DNA of 64,000 nucleotides, taken from NCBI GenBank assembly GCA_907163375.1, contig CAJQUW010012634.1:1-64000 (forward strand), given 5' to 3'. Origin of the DNA: Prostheceraeus crozeri. Lineage: Eukaryota > Platyhelminthes > Polycladida > Euryleptidae. The notes below the pieces were generated by a model. The model was not told the DNA's origin and searched no databases. It saw only the letters and a list, made by a program, of their open reading frames with translations. Shown in pieces: positions 1 through 11,450 of this stretch; the first letter of the stretch is position 1, and the number at the start of each line of letters is the position of its first letter. The position numbers and the translations under genes were made by a program.

Positions 1-115
1 TGTAATGTTACGATCGTTCTCAAACGTCTGGAAGTGAGCGATGCTAACATTAACTTCAATTTTATTGGTCTCTAGGACGATCCGAATAGTCCTGCCAAGG
101 TTGAAGCTTAACCCA
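1..115. repeat. Diverged duplicate of 14923-15030
   Basis: The first 115 bases match 14923-15030 in the same orientation with only scattered changes (both begin TGTAATGTTA and share the TCTCAAACGTCTGGAAGTGA block). The second copy lies inside the tract at 14.6-18 kb that also duplicates the GPCR upstream region, so the window probably begins inside a third copy of the same duplicated unit. Confidence 0.8.
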
Positions 116-486
116 TTAATGACGAAAGCTGTTTCTTAAGTTTGATATGAAATTTCTATATGAAATGTGATCAGATGTCATAATTTATTTAATACATTAA
201 CAAACTTTCGAATAAAATTTATTGATTAGCGAAAAATCAATGGCACCTAAAGGTACCATTCGTCATATATGTAACCGAATTATCAAATAGATCAGAAAAA
301 CAATTTATGGTTCAATTTCTTTAATTTCAACTGGCCTGCTGCAATTACAATGCAGTTTACTGTAGATATATTAGAGAACGATATAGGGTCTACATTTATT
401 GTACGTCTATAAAACTTGATATTGACGTATGAAACTAAAAAAACAACAAAATATATCAACGTTTTCCAAAATTTAGTTCTTCGTAT

Positions 487-1000
487 GATAGTCCATCATG
501 CATATCGGATGCAAAGGAACTGCACACTTCACACACTGGAACTTTGATCGGCCACCACACTGCCGACATCGGGCTTTATTCACGTGTGAGAATGTGTTGT
601 CCAGTAACCCTGGCCATCATAACGCAAAAGTTCATGAGAGTCCGCTGAAAGTCTTTTTGATGATGAAAGTGATCTTTCTTGATTACTCTTTGTCCCGTAT
701 GTTTCAATCAAATATGTGGCGACATTTCGTGTGTAACTGAGAAAATCTGCTTCAAAGCCGTTCAAAAGTGTTTGACAGTGCCGATATTGTTTGATAACGA
801 CAGGCATGCTGACGTTGAGATGCTTCTTTTCACGTGTAGAATATCTCTTCACAACCGTAGCAGGTTCGATGGAATAAACATTTGAAATCATAGATACGAC
901 CTTGTTGTCAACCCATTGTATGATTTCAATGTCCTTGTATCGCACACGTTCCATTGCTCCACTAGGTTGCTTCAAGCTTAAGCAATAGCTTAAGAATTGT
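487..1000 (-). pseudogene. piggyBac transposase, C-terminal fragment
   Basis: On the minus strand the translation carries the end of a piggyBac (PGBD-type) DDE transposase: the block IIQWVDNKVVSMISN near 900-960 corresponds to the family's W-x-DN-K/R-x-V stretch, followed by VVKRYSTREKKHLNV and VVIKQY, the usual lead-in to the conserved final Asp segment. About 100 codons later, in another frame (about 487-593), comes the C-terminal cysteine-rich domain: CRQC, then CVKC and HPIC with a final YHTKN. The pieces lie in different frames and the N-terminal two thirds with the first catalytic Asp residues are absent, so this is a decayed transposon remnant, not a domesticated gene. No TTAA-flanked ends were identified. 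Confidence 0.75.
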
Positions 1001-1340
1001 CGTTTTACTGATATTAGGTGACAGACAATCAATGAATTAAAAGTAACAATAAGCTTGTGATCGAATTTTGGAAGAAAACGTCAGTAGCTCTCGTACTAGT
1101 TAGTCAGAAATGTTTTGAGTCAAGCAGGTCGTGGATCAGGTGTCGTTGATTCACTTCAAACTCCACTACCTTGGAAATCCTTTCGTTACTCAAATGTACA
1201 TGAAGGAACTAGCATGAAGCTATTAATTGAAATTATATAAAAATATTTAATATGAGATGAGAATGCTGAACTTGAATTCAAACGAACCCGGCTTACTTTC
1301 ATTGATAATAGACAGGAGTATGTCATATCAAGGATTTTCG

Positions 1341-1361
1341 TGAGAGAGAGAGAGAGAGAGA
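1341..1361. repeat. (GA)n microsatellite
   Basis: About ten GA dinucleotides in a row. Similar GA tracts at 4348-4370 and 6615-6629 flank the LINE described there. Confidence 0.95.
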
Positions 1362-1497
1362 ACATGAGAAGCGAATTGACAGAAAAATGTGCATGCAGAT
1401 ACCAATGTAGTTAATCGGAGTTGATGGGTCCTAATTCACAAAGCTATACACTGTAAACCAAAGTGTGCCCAATATGTGACCAATAATGTGCCCGACG

Positions 1498-1830
1498 CAT
1501 TTTCGTCACATCGGTCACAATTGGACACATATTTGACTTCCATGTGAGCGGTGATGAATCGCCGTAAAATGCATATTCGCCAAATACTTGATGAGAATAG
1601 ATCAAGATGATTTTCCAAATTCTTTTCGGAATATTTTGTTCAAGAATATCAATGGTGAGAAGTTGTATTGCATTGAATATAGCTTAATTAAAATATGTTT
1701 TAATCAGGAAAATGTTTGTGTTGTTTAAAGATGTGACACCTTGTTCGTCACATCGGCCACATTTGGTCACATGTGTGATGATGAATCACCATAAATCATG
1801 CACATGCGGCGAGTGCTTGAAAACACCATG
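1498..1830. repeat. Two diverged copies of an ~85-bp unit
   Basis: TTCGTCACATCGGTCACA at about 1500 recurs as TTCGTCACATCGGCCACA at about 1747. Both copies run on through a shared ATGTG...GATGAATC segment and a CGCC/GGCG-containing tail. The copies are about 250 bp apart in direct orientation and diverged. No coding content is visible. Confidence 0.6.
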
Positions 1831-1964
1831 CAGAGCAGCATTCTTGAATAACAAAAGATCTGACAAAATTTCATAGTCTTCGGTGACCATCTTCATGCAT
1901 TATTCTTCAATTAAAAATGACGATTTCTATATATAGAAAAAAGTGGTACAGGGACATTATACGA

Positions 1965-1966
<2 letters not shown>

Positions 1967-2013
<47 letters not shown>
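1967..2013. repeat. (AT)n microsatellite
   Basis: Uninterrupted AT dinucleotide run of roughly 23 units. Confidence 0.95.
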
Positions 2014-2015
<2 letters not shown>

Positions 2016-4347
2016 CTATATAATGGCACTTATTTGCTGGTCTTATGTAATGGCACACATGATATAATGGCATTTATATAATGTTCTCCGATTTTGCTGA
2101 TTTTCGGAGATATGTTTGCTATGCATGAGAAAACACCAAATCTGAAACATTCCAATTTTGAATATTGATTATTCTGAATATAAAAGGATCAAGAGCTGTT
2201 TTTAGAAATTTGATATTTTTCGAAAATTTGGAATTTTTCAAAATTTGAATATCCACGCAGCTGTAACTTTTTTCTATATATTTGTTGCTCAACCAAACTT
2301 TGCATGCAGCATTAGTTTGGCATAAAGGGATTCCTGCATTAATTTCAGAAGGTAACTCCCATGCAGATCGGAGCTACATGGCTCCGAAGATGGTAAAAAA
2401 ATAGGTCCGCGATAAAACACATAAAATTTAAACTAATCTCACAACTTTCTATATTCTTGTAAATTGTATTAACCATAATAATTGTGTTTTCTGTGTATCA
2501 GTGTGTTTCACATCTGTGATCTTAAGCGGTAACCAGAATACAGAAAGCTGCACCAGGCGTTCAAAAAGCGTGATTTTTGAAAAAAAACTGATGGAGATTG
2601 TAATATGAAACTTTGATATATTGTAATAAAGCAAAATGTGACTTTCGAAGTTCGAGTTTTTTTTTGGACTAGATATGCTTTATCAATCGACATTGTAATT
2701 TTTATAACATAGCTTCTGAAAAATGCTCAGGATCCATAAGCTATATGTTGCAGTTTTCTGAAGGAATCAATTATTTTGAATAATTTCAACTAGTCTAGTA
2801 GTGAGACATCATTCGCAACCAACCGGAGAAACATAAACTGCTTTGATTTCGTGTTGTAATAGTATAAATAGTTTTTGACTGACTCCGTTTTTTGAACGTC
2901 ATTCGCCAATCAGCGCTGAGGACTATTAACATCGCAATGCATTTCAGTATTGCAATTCTTAAGTAGAGCGTCGAAACAAACAAAGTCAAAGAATTTCGCT
3001 GTCCAACATAGCAAAATTACTGAATTATCTTTGTAATGAGGTAGTGATCATCACCACCTTCAGGGATTTAAGGGATAACAATGACAGGTTTTAGACGCTG
3101 CTATGTACAATCTTATTCTTTGAATTCCATTACCTCCAGCATTTTTATCAAAACCAAGTTTCAGCCTTTTTTTACGAGAAGCCTTTGAAGGAAGGCTGAT
3201 ATAAAATAAACCTAAGATTCGCAATTTAATCGTTAAATATTCACTAATATGTTGCCCTACAATATGCTTGAAACATTCTGTAATGGCTCTAAAACCGCAC
3301 AATTACAGCCTCACCATATGCCTTTTAGACACAGAAAATAAATCAGCGTTTAATTGTATGCGTTTATTGCCCTGTGTAAAGAACATAAAGCAACAATTAT
3401 GTCCTGAGGCATAATTGTGATGAAGTATAATTGCAGTACATGTTACAGAGTCATGAGGAAGTGAGAACACCAACAAAGCACCCAATAGACTGGAGTCAAT
3501 TGCATCTTCACTGGATCACGCTACCACGTGGATATAGACTTTTATCAATGAAAATGAAAACAAATGTAAAACCGTCAACAGTGTTCTTATAGAAACAAAC
3601 TTGGTGACAAAATACCATGAAAACATGGTATTCACATCTTCGAAGAAACAACTGCGTCTGATTGTGCAATTTAAGCGATTTCAATGAATAAAATGTACAA
3701 CAAGAAACCGTAAAACAGCTCACAATGTAGCGCACATCAAATGTAGCAGATACATAATCAAAGGGATACTCAACTCCGATAGTATGGACCGAACTGGATG
3801 CCGGCGACATGTCCTTGCAACAACTCAGCAAAGGAACTACATGAACAATACTTTTAAAGACAATACAGCAATAATATATTAGAGCAATATTGAATATAAA
3901 GACAGCACTTACTCCTGCCCATACAAAGATGTCTCGCCTTCCTGTCGCATGCGCATGCTTTGCAGTGACCTCTTAAAACAAAGCCGATTGGGTTTTTTGA
4001 CTACATTTGCTTTTGTGACGTATTTCTTTTAAAATTTTCGGATTCGTCCCCCAGGAATTTCCTATTAATCATTTGCTTCGTAAAGCACCCTTTTTGAAGA
4101 TCTGAATTTTGTCGCAGTTTGCAAACATCTTATGTGATGGCGTGAAACGATTAAAGCACATCCGATGTCTTGAAGATCCCGTTTGAATTTTCAAATGACC
4201 AGACATTTTGAAACTTAAATGCGACAATTAGCATTCATGAGCTTTTTGTGCTTAGTATTTGTTCATCAAGACTTCACAAAACGTTGAAGTTTGAGATTCA
4301 ATTCCAAAGTGTTTCGTGAAAATGTTTTTGGGGAGAGGGCGGTGGTG
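2014..4347. other. Unassigned non-coding stretch
   Basis: Only short open frames on both strands, none with recognisable domains, splice-bounded continuity or transposase motifs. Minus-strand frames of 80-107 codons at 3060-3302 and 3508-3831 look like chance frames: composition is irregular and no family is recognisable. Nothing else is supported here. Confidence 0.5.
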
Positions 4348-4370
4348 AAGAGAGAGAGAGAGAGAGAGAG

Positions 4371-6614
4371 AATTTTACATGAATTTTGTGCCATGAATAA
4401 ATTGGTTATAGATTTTGATAAAACAAAAGTAATTATCAAAAACTTAATTACTAAATTTAGTCACCTTAATATAAAATTAGACAAGTCAATCAAAACAATC
4501 CAAATTGTGGAAGAGTATAAATACTTAGGATTGTGGTTAACAAAGAACGATAGGAAACATTTAGCATCATTAGAAGATAAAGGCAGAAAATCTTCTTTCA
4601 TGACCAGTAAGTCTCTCAGAGAATTTGGAAATGTAAATGGGACAATACTAGTTAATTCGTTTGAAACGTTGACTACTATGAAATATAGCGGCGAATTTCT
4701 GTATAACTGTAATCTCAAGACTTTAAATAGAATACAAATGCAGTTTTATAAGAAATTCTGTTTCTTGAAAGGGTCAACTGCTGGCTATTGTATAGTTGGT
4801 GAGTTCGGAATTAAGCCATTGGAATTCCATTTTTATAAATCTGCAATACGACTTTGGTTAAATATCATTAGTGGAAACCAAACAAGTCTGATGACAAAAG
4901 TGTACAAAGCCATCACAAAGCAGTTAGACAGCAGAATGTTTTCGAACACTTGGTCCTACAATATAAGAAAGTTATTGCAGAAATTGAATTTAGGAGATCT
5001 TTGGAATAATCAAACTAACTGTCACAAAAGCCCATTCATCCGCATTGTCAATGAAAGACTAAAGTGTTATTTCCGAGAAGAATGGATTAATAATGCTAAA
5101 CATAGTCATAAGGGATTAAGATATCTTGAATTATGCAGTTTTGACAATAATATTAAATCTTATCTAAATATCAAATTTCAATTAAGTCAAGAAATATTGA
5201 TCATGCTGAAAATCAGAACAGGCAATCACAGAGTAACTGCTGAAATAGGCTGAAATAGGCAGATATGATAATAGATATCTACATGAAGAATGCGTTTGTC
5301 CTTATTGTGTGGATAAGATTGACGATATTTTCCATTTATTTATTGAGTGTCAAAAGTACAATGACCATCGCGAAAGAATACTACCAGAATTCTTAAATCT
5401 TGATAGAATGCAGTTCCATCGATTATTTGATACCAACAAACCCTGTAGAATAAAGTATATTGCCTCGTTCATCAAAGAAGTAAATTGTGACAGAGAAATT
5501 GTTACCGTCTAAGACAATAGAAATCGGACGACCGCCAACAACTGTATGCATTGGACTCGATGCCGATAGATAAACAATAAGAATCGCCGCGAAATGAAAA
5601 CTGATAGCACATAGAAATCTAATCTTGCCTGAAATACCAAACACGTCTACAGTGTAGACTGTCGTCGTCCATGCGCTTCAATACAAGGTGCATTGATACA
5701 TAGCATGCGTACCTATTAGGTTGAGATATCGACAGCGATGACTATGACACACATCGGCCTAAATTCTAACCTTATCATTGTGTAGCTTCAATTGTCCGTG
5801 TAGCTCTATGCACTCGTACAACGGTCGATTTTCATCTAGCAGTGACATCACGCTGCTGATTGTTACTCAGATAAGTGCCTTACTGCAACAACATCAGCTG
5901 AATCAGTCCATGTGATTTACTAAATGCGACAAGTCAAAACAAGGGCCGGCGCTTAAGTACAAGTTCATATTCACATTTTGGATCATATCCTTGTCAATCT
6001 ATTACAGGTGAGATACAGCTATAGCTTGTGAATAATTATGACTGCCTCTGTAGTCTCCATTTGTTGTCATGTGGTTTATCATGACATAGTACATGTAGTA
6101 TCAGATGTCTTTGCATGCTATATTTTTTCTGTCGGCCCTTGCAACACTTAATAATAATTATAAAAGTTTGCGATGTGATGTCGATCAAGTTGAGTGTAGA
6201 CTACCTGTTGTTGACGGTCGTAATAATATCAACTCTAATCATAATTATCGATGTTAAAAGGTCACAGATAATAATAAATGATATGATCTCGCATTCGTTG
6301 GTGACCTCCTCTCCTTCTATATTTCAAATGTACATACTGTATAGAAACTATTAGTTGATTTTTCTGGTATTTCATTTTCCATTGACTTTCGTGCTCATGC
6401 CGTTTCAACTATACTGTACATAGCTCATTTCATGTCATGGTGTCTGGTATCATTTCATCCATAATCATATCATTGTAGAACTGGTTTTTCAGTATCCTGA
6501 CCATTGACATTATGGTGTTGGTACTTCCTCATTTGTTCACTCATTTGTATATTCTTCGTATACTGTATCACCGGGTATTTCATAACGAAATAAAACCCTT
6601 GAATTTTGAATTTT
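4371..6614 (+). mobile_element. LINE 3' half inserted in a (GA)n tract
   Basis: A 5'-truncated non-LTR retrotransposon. Translation from 4371 gives the post-catalytic part of the reverse transcriptase: an FC..NKLVIDFDKTKV stretch, then EYKYLGLWLT (the K-Y-L-G motif). The C-terminal region has a zinc-knuckle-like CPYC...HLFIEC at about 5300-5350, and the protein ends near 5512. The frame breaks at about 5240-5260, where TGAAATAGGC is present twice in tandem; that 10-bp duplication is by itself enough to shift the frame. A 1.1-kb 3' UTR ends in AATAAAACCC and a GAATTTT repeat tail at 6597-6614. GA repeats lie immediately at both edges (4348-4370 and 6615-6629), so the target was a GA microsatellite. 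The YADD-bearing half is missing, so the element is dead. The clade (CR1/L2/Jockey-like) is not determined. Confidence 0.8.
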
Positions 6615-7660
6615 GAGAGAGAGAGAGAGTGCAGAAAGCTTAGCGTGGTTTAAGGGAAGTTAGAGAGCTTCCTTTGGTAAAGACCGCATGAATGAGATGA
6701 TTAAAGTATGACTATTATATTTATCACATAACATTGCCTGTTTACATATGGGACTCTTATATGTAGATAACAGATATACATGTAGAGGAATAGGAATTGC
6801 TTACACGTGGGAATCGAAAAGTGCACAGATTGAAGTACCGGTATAGGATCTCTTTTCATGTGTCGATCGCAAAAAGCATGATAGGCTATATTTGTGACTC
6901 TGTCATATTTTCAGTACTGTGATTCACAAATACAGTAGAGCACATCATGACCGGCCCGGGCTGAAATTTTCGAGACTAGTCGGCAGGCCGGCTAATTAAA
7001 TTAGACCCAGGTCAACCGTTCTTGAATAAATTGCTTTAAATCATTATAACATTAGGACCATACAAATGTAAGACAATTTGAGGGTATCTACGGGCATGTT
7101 TTGCGATATAAACATTACAAACTGTCTCTTAAACAGTTGAAAATTTATTTTTGGCAACTCATACATGTAGTTCAAACTCTACATTATCTCAAATGAGTTT
7201 TCAGAATCATATATTCTAGCCTGTGTAAATTTTGGAAGCATTGGGTATTCCTGAACCTATCTTTTATAACAGTATTTCAGATCTTGAATAATTTCACTAA
7301 CATGTGGAGCCCAAATATAATAGCCCTAACATGTGGAGCTTAAAGATGCAATAAGCAATGGATTTCAATTCAACCTGGAGCCTGCTACCCGAACATTTGA
7401 CAGTGGATTGTGCATAGCTGTTTGATACCGGTAAAATAAACTGAACGCCATAATTTTTGATTGACGTTGTTCAGGTACAGCAACAATCCCGCTCTCTCAT
7501 TGGACACTCACTGAAATGAATAATTGATGACAGGTGTGGCGAACTCAACTCTTATACGTCAGCTCACGGTCATCAATGTAGACTCAAAAGATTTGAATTT
7601 AAATTTCAGTGGAGAGACTCTCAAATGACGTTGCAAATTACTAGAATTTCCTAGAAAGTA
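5516..7660. other. LINE 3' UTR then unassigned DNA
   Basis: Up to 6614 this is LINE 3' untranslated sequence. From 6630 to 7660 I see no gene or named repeat. Confidence 0.5.
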
Positions 7661-8965
7661 CACAGTAAATCGCTGGATGCGAAAATTGCATGCAACCATA
7701 TGCCAAATTACATACCATATATATTACATACCTTAGAGTAGGGATATATAGGTAGAGTGTCGCCTCACAAAGTATCTGTATACAGTGAAAACTTTTATAT
7801 CAAAAGATTCAGTTTTTTGTGGAGATAACGTTCCCATAGTCCAAAAAATTATTTGAGTAGTTTTACAAAAAACCAACATCCTGCAAATTTGGATACTACC
7901 GATGTGGAAGCCACTTTATAATTAGCATGAAAAAAGTTTGATATCAAAAGGAATGAATGTTTGCTAGTAAGCATCCTAGCGAAGCGGAAATTAAGCTAAT
8001 TTGGAATTAGGGAATTTCATGAGCCACATTATAATGGAAGTCTTCATGAAAAAGTCGAGATCTTATTTTGCTTTCTTGGCTGAAATTTCATGTTTTTCAT
8101 TCAATTTTCACCGTGTGCTTATGATTCACTAAATTCATGTTTCATCTCTTGAATCTGAATAGTGATGTGGACCCATTTACATATTTCAAAGTTAATTGAA
8201 ATCCTTCTCTTTGGTTCTGTGATTTTGCTCTGCAAGTGGCAAATTGCCTGTGATATAATCACGCTTAAGAAAATACTCTTGAGGTTGAGCATGACAGTAA
8301 TAGGAGCCATAGAATTTTAATTTAACAAACATCACCTCTCTTCGGCTGTCATGACACGGAGGATCTGCAAAATACTATCATTCCTTCTGCATCATCATCA
8401 TTCAAATCTGTGCTAATTTCTGCAAAACTGCAAAAATTTGCATATCTCACATTTGGTGACAATACCACCTGTATCCCCCTCGAGTTCATTAAATGAAATC
8501 GAAACTGTTTATACGTTGGGGACAAAATACATGCTGAGTTACCGCTCTACCAACTATACTTACTCTATGCTACATACTGTTATCAAATAATTTCATTTCA
8601 GTAATACCAGTCCTGAATATTTCTTTGTGATAGCGTGGCATTCAGCTAGGTTAGATTTATTGTGAATTTATGTCCTACAAGTATGTCGTCGTTGCTACTT
8701 CCGCAGTAACATTTACATGACTCATAACTAGCTCAATTCCATGAATTCAGTTGATTAACATCAATTCATTCAAACGAAATCTTGCGTGTAACCATGTCGA
8801 CTTATATATCTCAAACATAGCTATTTTATGCGTCATGAATTATGTGTTTTTATTTCGGATTGATAAAATGCACAATTTCAAAATTACATAATGCATAATT
8901 GTTGATGGTTGGGATACTTATTGATTATCTATGAAATGTCTTAGACATACATGCATTAAAATCAA
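7661..8965. mobile_element. CACTG family A short element, 3'-truncated and interrupted
   Basis: The left end CACAGTAAATCGCTGGATGC at 7661, preceded by TA, matches the termini of the complete family A copies at 15982 and 51811. After about 70 bp the element is interrupted by another short element (7732-8570), then resumes at 8571 with ACATACTGTTATCAAATAA and the family interior (CATAATGCATAATTGTTGATGG near 8890). Homology stops near 8965, so the right terminus is lost. There is no coding capacity. It was probably mobilised in trans by an EnSpm/CACTA-type transposase. Confidence 0.75.
7732..8570. mobile_element. Short TIR element (AGAGTAGGG family), nested
   Basis: An 839-bp non-coding element inside the family A copy. 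Its left end TTAGAGTAGGGATATATAGG and its right end (reverse complement begins GCATAGAGTAAGTATAGTTG) are imperfect inverted repeats. TACATAC is duplicated at 7725-7731 and 8571-8577, and removing the element restores the family A sequence. A second copy lies at 61416-62081. The 7-8 bp duplication would fit a hAT-type non-autonomous element, but the termini do not prove it. Confidence 0.75.
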
Positions 8966-9583
8966 CAAGTAATTTTTCGTGCCTGACTTTGAGAAATGTA
9001 AGAATGTATGCAAAACTAAAAGATTTGAAGTCGCATCTTCTGCACTATGGGTGCCAACATTCCTCAGCCGTGTTTGAAAAGTCTTTTTAGGAAACACTTC
9101 GAACTTAAATGAATTATGGTTCTAACACTAAAATAATTGGTTGCCATCAAGATGAAAGCGATCTCCAATCAGTCTTTGCATGAGAATGATTGATTACCGA
9201 TCAGATTGCGATACAGTTGGAAATAATATTTCTTTCTACAGTAAGATAATCAATATTGCAAACATGGTTTAGTGGTTTAGGGTCCATTTACAAACTTGAA
9301 CCCCTCCAATTCCCAGAAGTGTTTTTGGAAAGTGAAATCTGAATTGACAACTTCACGGGTCAGTCTACATTGACAGTGTAGATTTCGTTGGCTGTACCCG
9401 AGCAGGCATTGTCTTTAAATTCAAGGGAAAATGGCAATGATTTATCAATAATTGTCAACTTAAGAAGATTTAGACTTACAGTATGTAGTTGTGACCATTC
9501 ATATAATTGAAAAGAGATTAGCTAGACCTCTCTCGATATCTCGGGATACAGAATTCTAGCTTTGTGAAACTTGTTGTAAGGGA
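8966..9583. other. 3' flank of the GPCR gene, nothing assigned
   Basis: AT-rich non-coding sequence between the truncated family A element and the GPCR stop codon. No polyadenylation signal could be assigned with confidence. Confidence 0.4.
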
Positions 9584-10645
9584 TTACTCTTTTGTTTCTG
9601 CAACTCTTGTCGAATTTCCTGCAGTACTTGAGGTTCCAGTAACTTGTTGAGCTTTGTGACTTGAGAGAAAGCTGAAAGTTGAATGACAAGCAGTGCGAAA
9701 TCCTTTACAACTAATATAGTAAAACAAAAAATTGGTTGCAAAAACGGTAGAATTGACCATATTTGCGACAATGGTCAACCACAGGAGCATTCCATCTGAC
9801 ATTCCATTTGACTTCATTTGCTGCTGAGCCCGATTGAAAGGAATATTTATAATAATAACTATAAATTGGTATAGGCCTATAGTGAAAAGCATTTTTACTG
9901 GACCAAGTGATGCTTTTGATTCACCATTATTTGCACCTGGCTGTACAGTTCTCCGATTCTTCATCAATAATCGATATAAGGTTACGTTTACAAGAACCAA
10001 TTCCAAGATAAAAAGTAGAACCATTATGTTAGCTGATACATTGGTCATTTGAATAGCGAAATTAGGCGCAACAAAATTGCACAGGCATCCATCAAAGCGG
10101 TAAAAGGAATGCTCAAACATCATAATGAAGGTATAAATGAAAATAATGCCAAAAGATACGGCCAAAAATTTGTTCTGATTGATAAATCTCATCTTTTGTG
10201 GAAATACCATTAAAGCGAATCTTTCAAATACGGTTGCCATAACCGAAAACCAAGCAACCGCACCAACGGTTGATGCAATCATCATATGAACAGCGCATGT
10301 GTACAGTGATATTAGCGAGAAGGGTTTGGCAAATTGCAAGTTGTACCATAAAGGAATCATGATAAAAATCCAGTGAACAGTATCACATACGGCTGTTGTT
10401 AAGAAAAAGACACGTGTTGTTCTTCTGATACTTGTGAAATTTTTTATGACGACAACGTTGGTCACATTTCCAATGGTTCCGATAATTAAGAGAATCATAG
10501 TGACAATTGCAGTGGTCAATCTCATGTTTTTCATTGGATCCTGATTCCAACCAGGAAATTTGAATGTTCTAACTGAAAGATATCTTGTTTCCGGGTCAAA
10601 AGATAAATTTTTCAATATTTGGTCGCAGCCCGAGTAGTTCTGCAT
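9584..10645 (-). CDS. Rhodopsin-like (class A) orphan GPCR, intronless
   Basis: A single uninterrupted 353-codon frame with seven hydrophobic segments. An extracellular N-terminus with NYS and NLS glycosylation sequons precedes TM1 (around residues 43-67) with the G-N pair in IIGTIGNVTNVVVI. TM3 follows a Cys and ends in FSVMATVFERF, where ERF replaces the usual DRY. A CLCNF loop supplies the partner cysteine for the extracellular disulfide. TM7 reads VFATNFLFYYISCKGFR, resembling NPxxY but without the proline. The Ser/Thr-rich tail is 30-40 residues. The family is the invertebrate neuropeptide-receptor-like class A group (FMRFamide-receptor-like or lineage-expanded chemosensory receptors); the ligand is unknown. 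The start is the first ATG of the open frame, followed by a short polar N-terminus. The upstream DNA is duplicated at 14.6-18 kb, hinting at a tandem receptor array, but no second receptor frame is present in the window. Confidence 0.88.
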   Translation of the reverse strand: MQNYSGCDQILKNLSFDPETRYLSVRTFKFPGWNQDPMKNMRLTTAIVTMILLIIGTIGNVTNVVVIKNFTSIRRTTRVFFLTTAVCDTVHWIFIMIPLWYNLQFAKPFSLISLYTCAVHMMIASTVGAVAWFSVMATVFERFALMVFPQKMRFINQNKFLAVSFGIIFIYTFIMMFEHSFYRFDGCLCNFVAPNFAIQMTNVSANIMVLLFILELVLVNVTLYRLLMKNRRTVQPGANNGESKASLGPVKMLFTIGLYQFIVIIINIPFNRAQQQMKSNGMSDGMLLWLTIVANMVNSTVFATNFLFYYISCKGFRTACHSTFSFLSSHKAQQVTGTSSTAGNSTRVAETKE

Positions 10646-11450
10646 ATTCTCTGACTATTGCAGAGGTTGATAATTCATTATGATTACCATTATAATCTTA
10701 TATGCTCAGACATGTTACAACTGCTACAAAGGTTCAGCTGCAGTTTCTCATCGGCTTGTGTCTTTGAAATCTATTAAGTTGACAATGAGACCTCTGCATA
10801 TGCTTATTGAAAAATGAAAATGCTAATGGATTTTTTAATGGAGTTTTCAATGGTACGTACCGCCATCGCTAATCAATCGATGGTAAATGACGTCTTGCAA
10901 AATTTTCATAAAAATTAGCTTTAATAATTAATATTAATACAATTTAATTAATAATAATTATAATTTAAATAATAACTGAATAAATAACTCTCAATATCGA
11001 TGCAGTTTCATATTTAACCCTAATCAGTCCATAAGACTATATACATAGTTTTGTAATTTTCATTACAGTATCGTAATTTGGATGTTCAACTCCAATTTCA
11101 ATATTTCATACCCAAGAGACTCAAGTTACTATCAGTTGTTGCAAATGTTTTCAACCGGTTTTGTAGATAAAAACAATTTTCAATACAATTTCATATGATT
11201 CGGCCCGGCAGACTACATTGCTAGTTTAACTTCGAGAGTGGTATAAAGTGTTTAGAAGCTGTGAGTGGTATCAGAAAACCTGACAACAACAAGAGAACCT
11301 GTCAATTTACGACTTCTATGATGATATTCCCATTGTGACTATTTTCTTCTTTGATCATATTTTTCTATATTTATTTACCTATTCTCTGAAATTTATTGAG
11401 CACTCTACGCAACTATGGATTGCATACCAAAGACACATGTATATTAGCAG
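10646..11450. repeat. GPCR 5' flank, copy 1 of a duplicated tract
   Basis: Blocks at 10736-10830 (GCAGTTTCTCATCGGCTTGT) and 11090-11440 (CAGTTGTTGCAAATGTTTTC; CTACGCAACTATGGATTGCA) recur in the same order at 14646-14815 and 15820-18000. This copy lacks both the CACTG element and the LINE present in the other copy, so it records their empty sites near 11272 and 11382. Any promoter of the receptor must lie here, but no TATA box or initiator can be picked out with confidence. Confidence 0.75.

Noticed and set aside
580-1032. A 150-codon minus frame that could be a domesticated piggyBac gene
   Set aside because: Family similarity covers only part of the frame; the rest of the conserved C-terminus continues in another frame, so it is a decayed fragment.
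3060-3831. Three consecutive minus frames (80, 60 and 107 codons) suggesting an exon series
   Set aside because: No consistent splice sites or phases and no family resemblance.
4291-4370. ATG at 4291 as the start of the 320-codon frame
   Set aside because: The first 26 codons are flanking DNA and GA repeat; LINE homology starts after the repeat, so this is not the native start.
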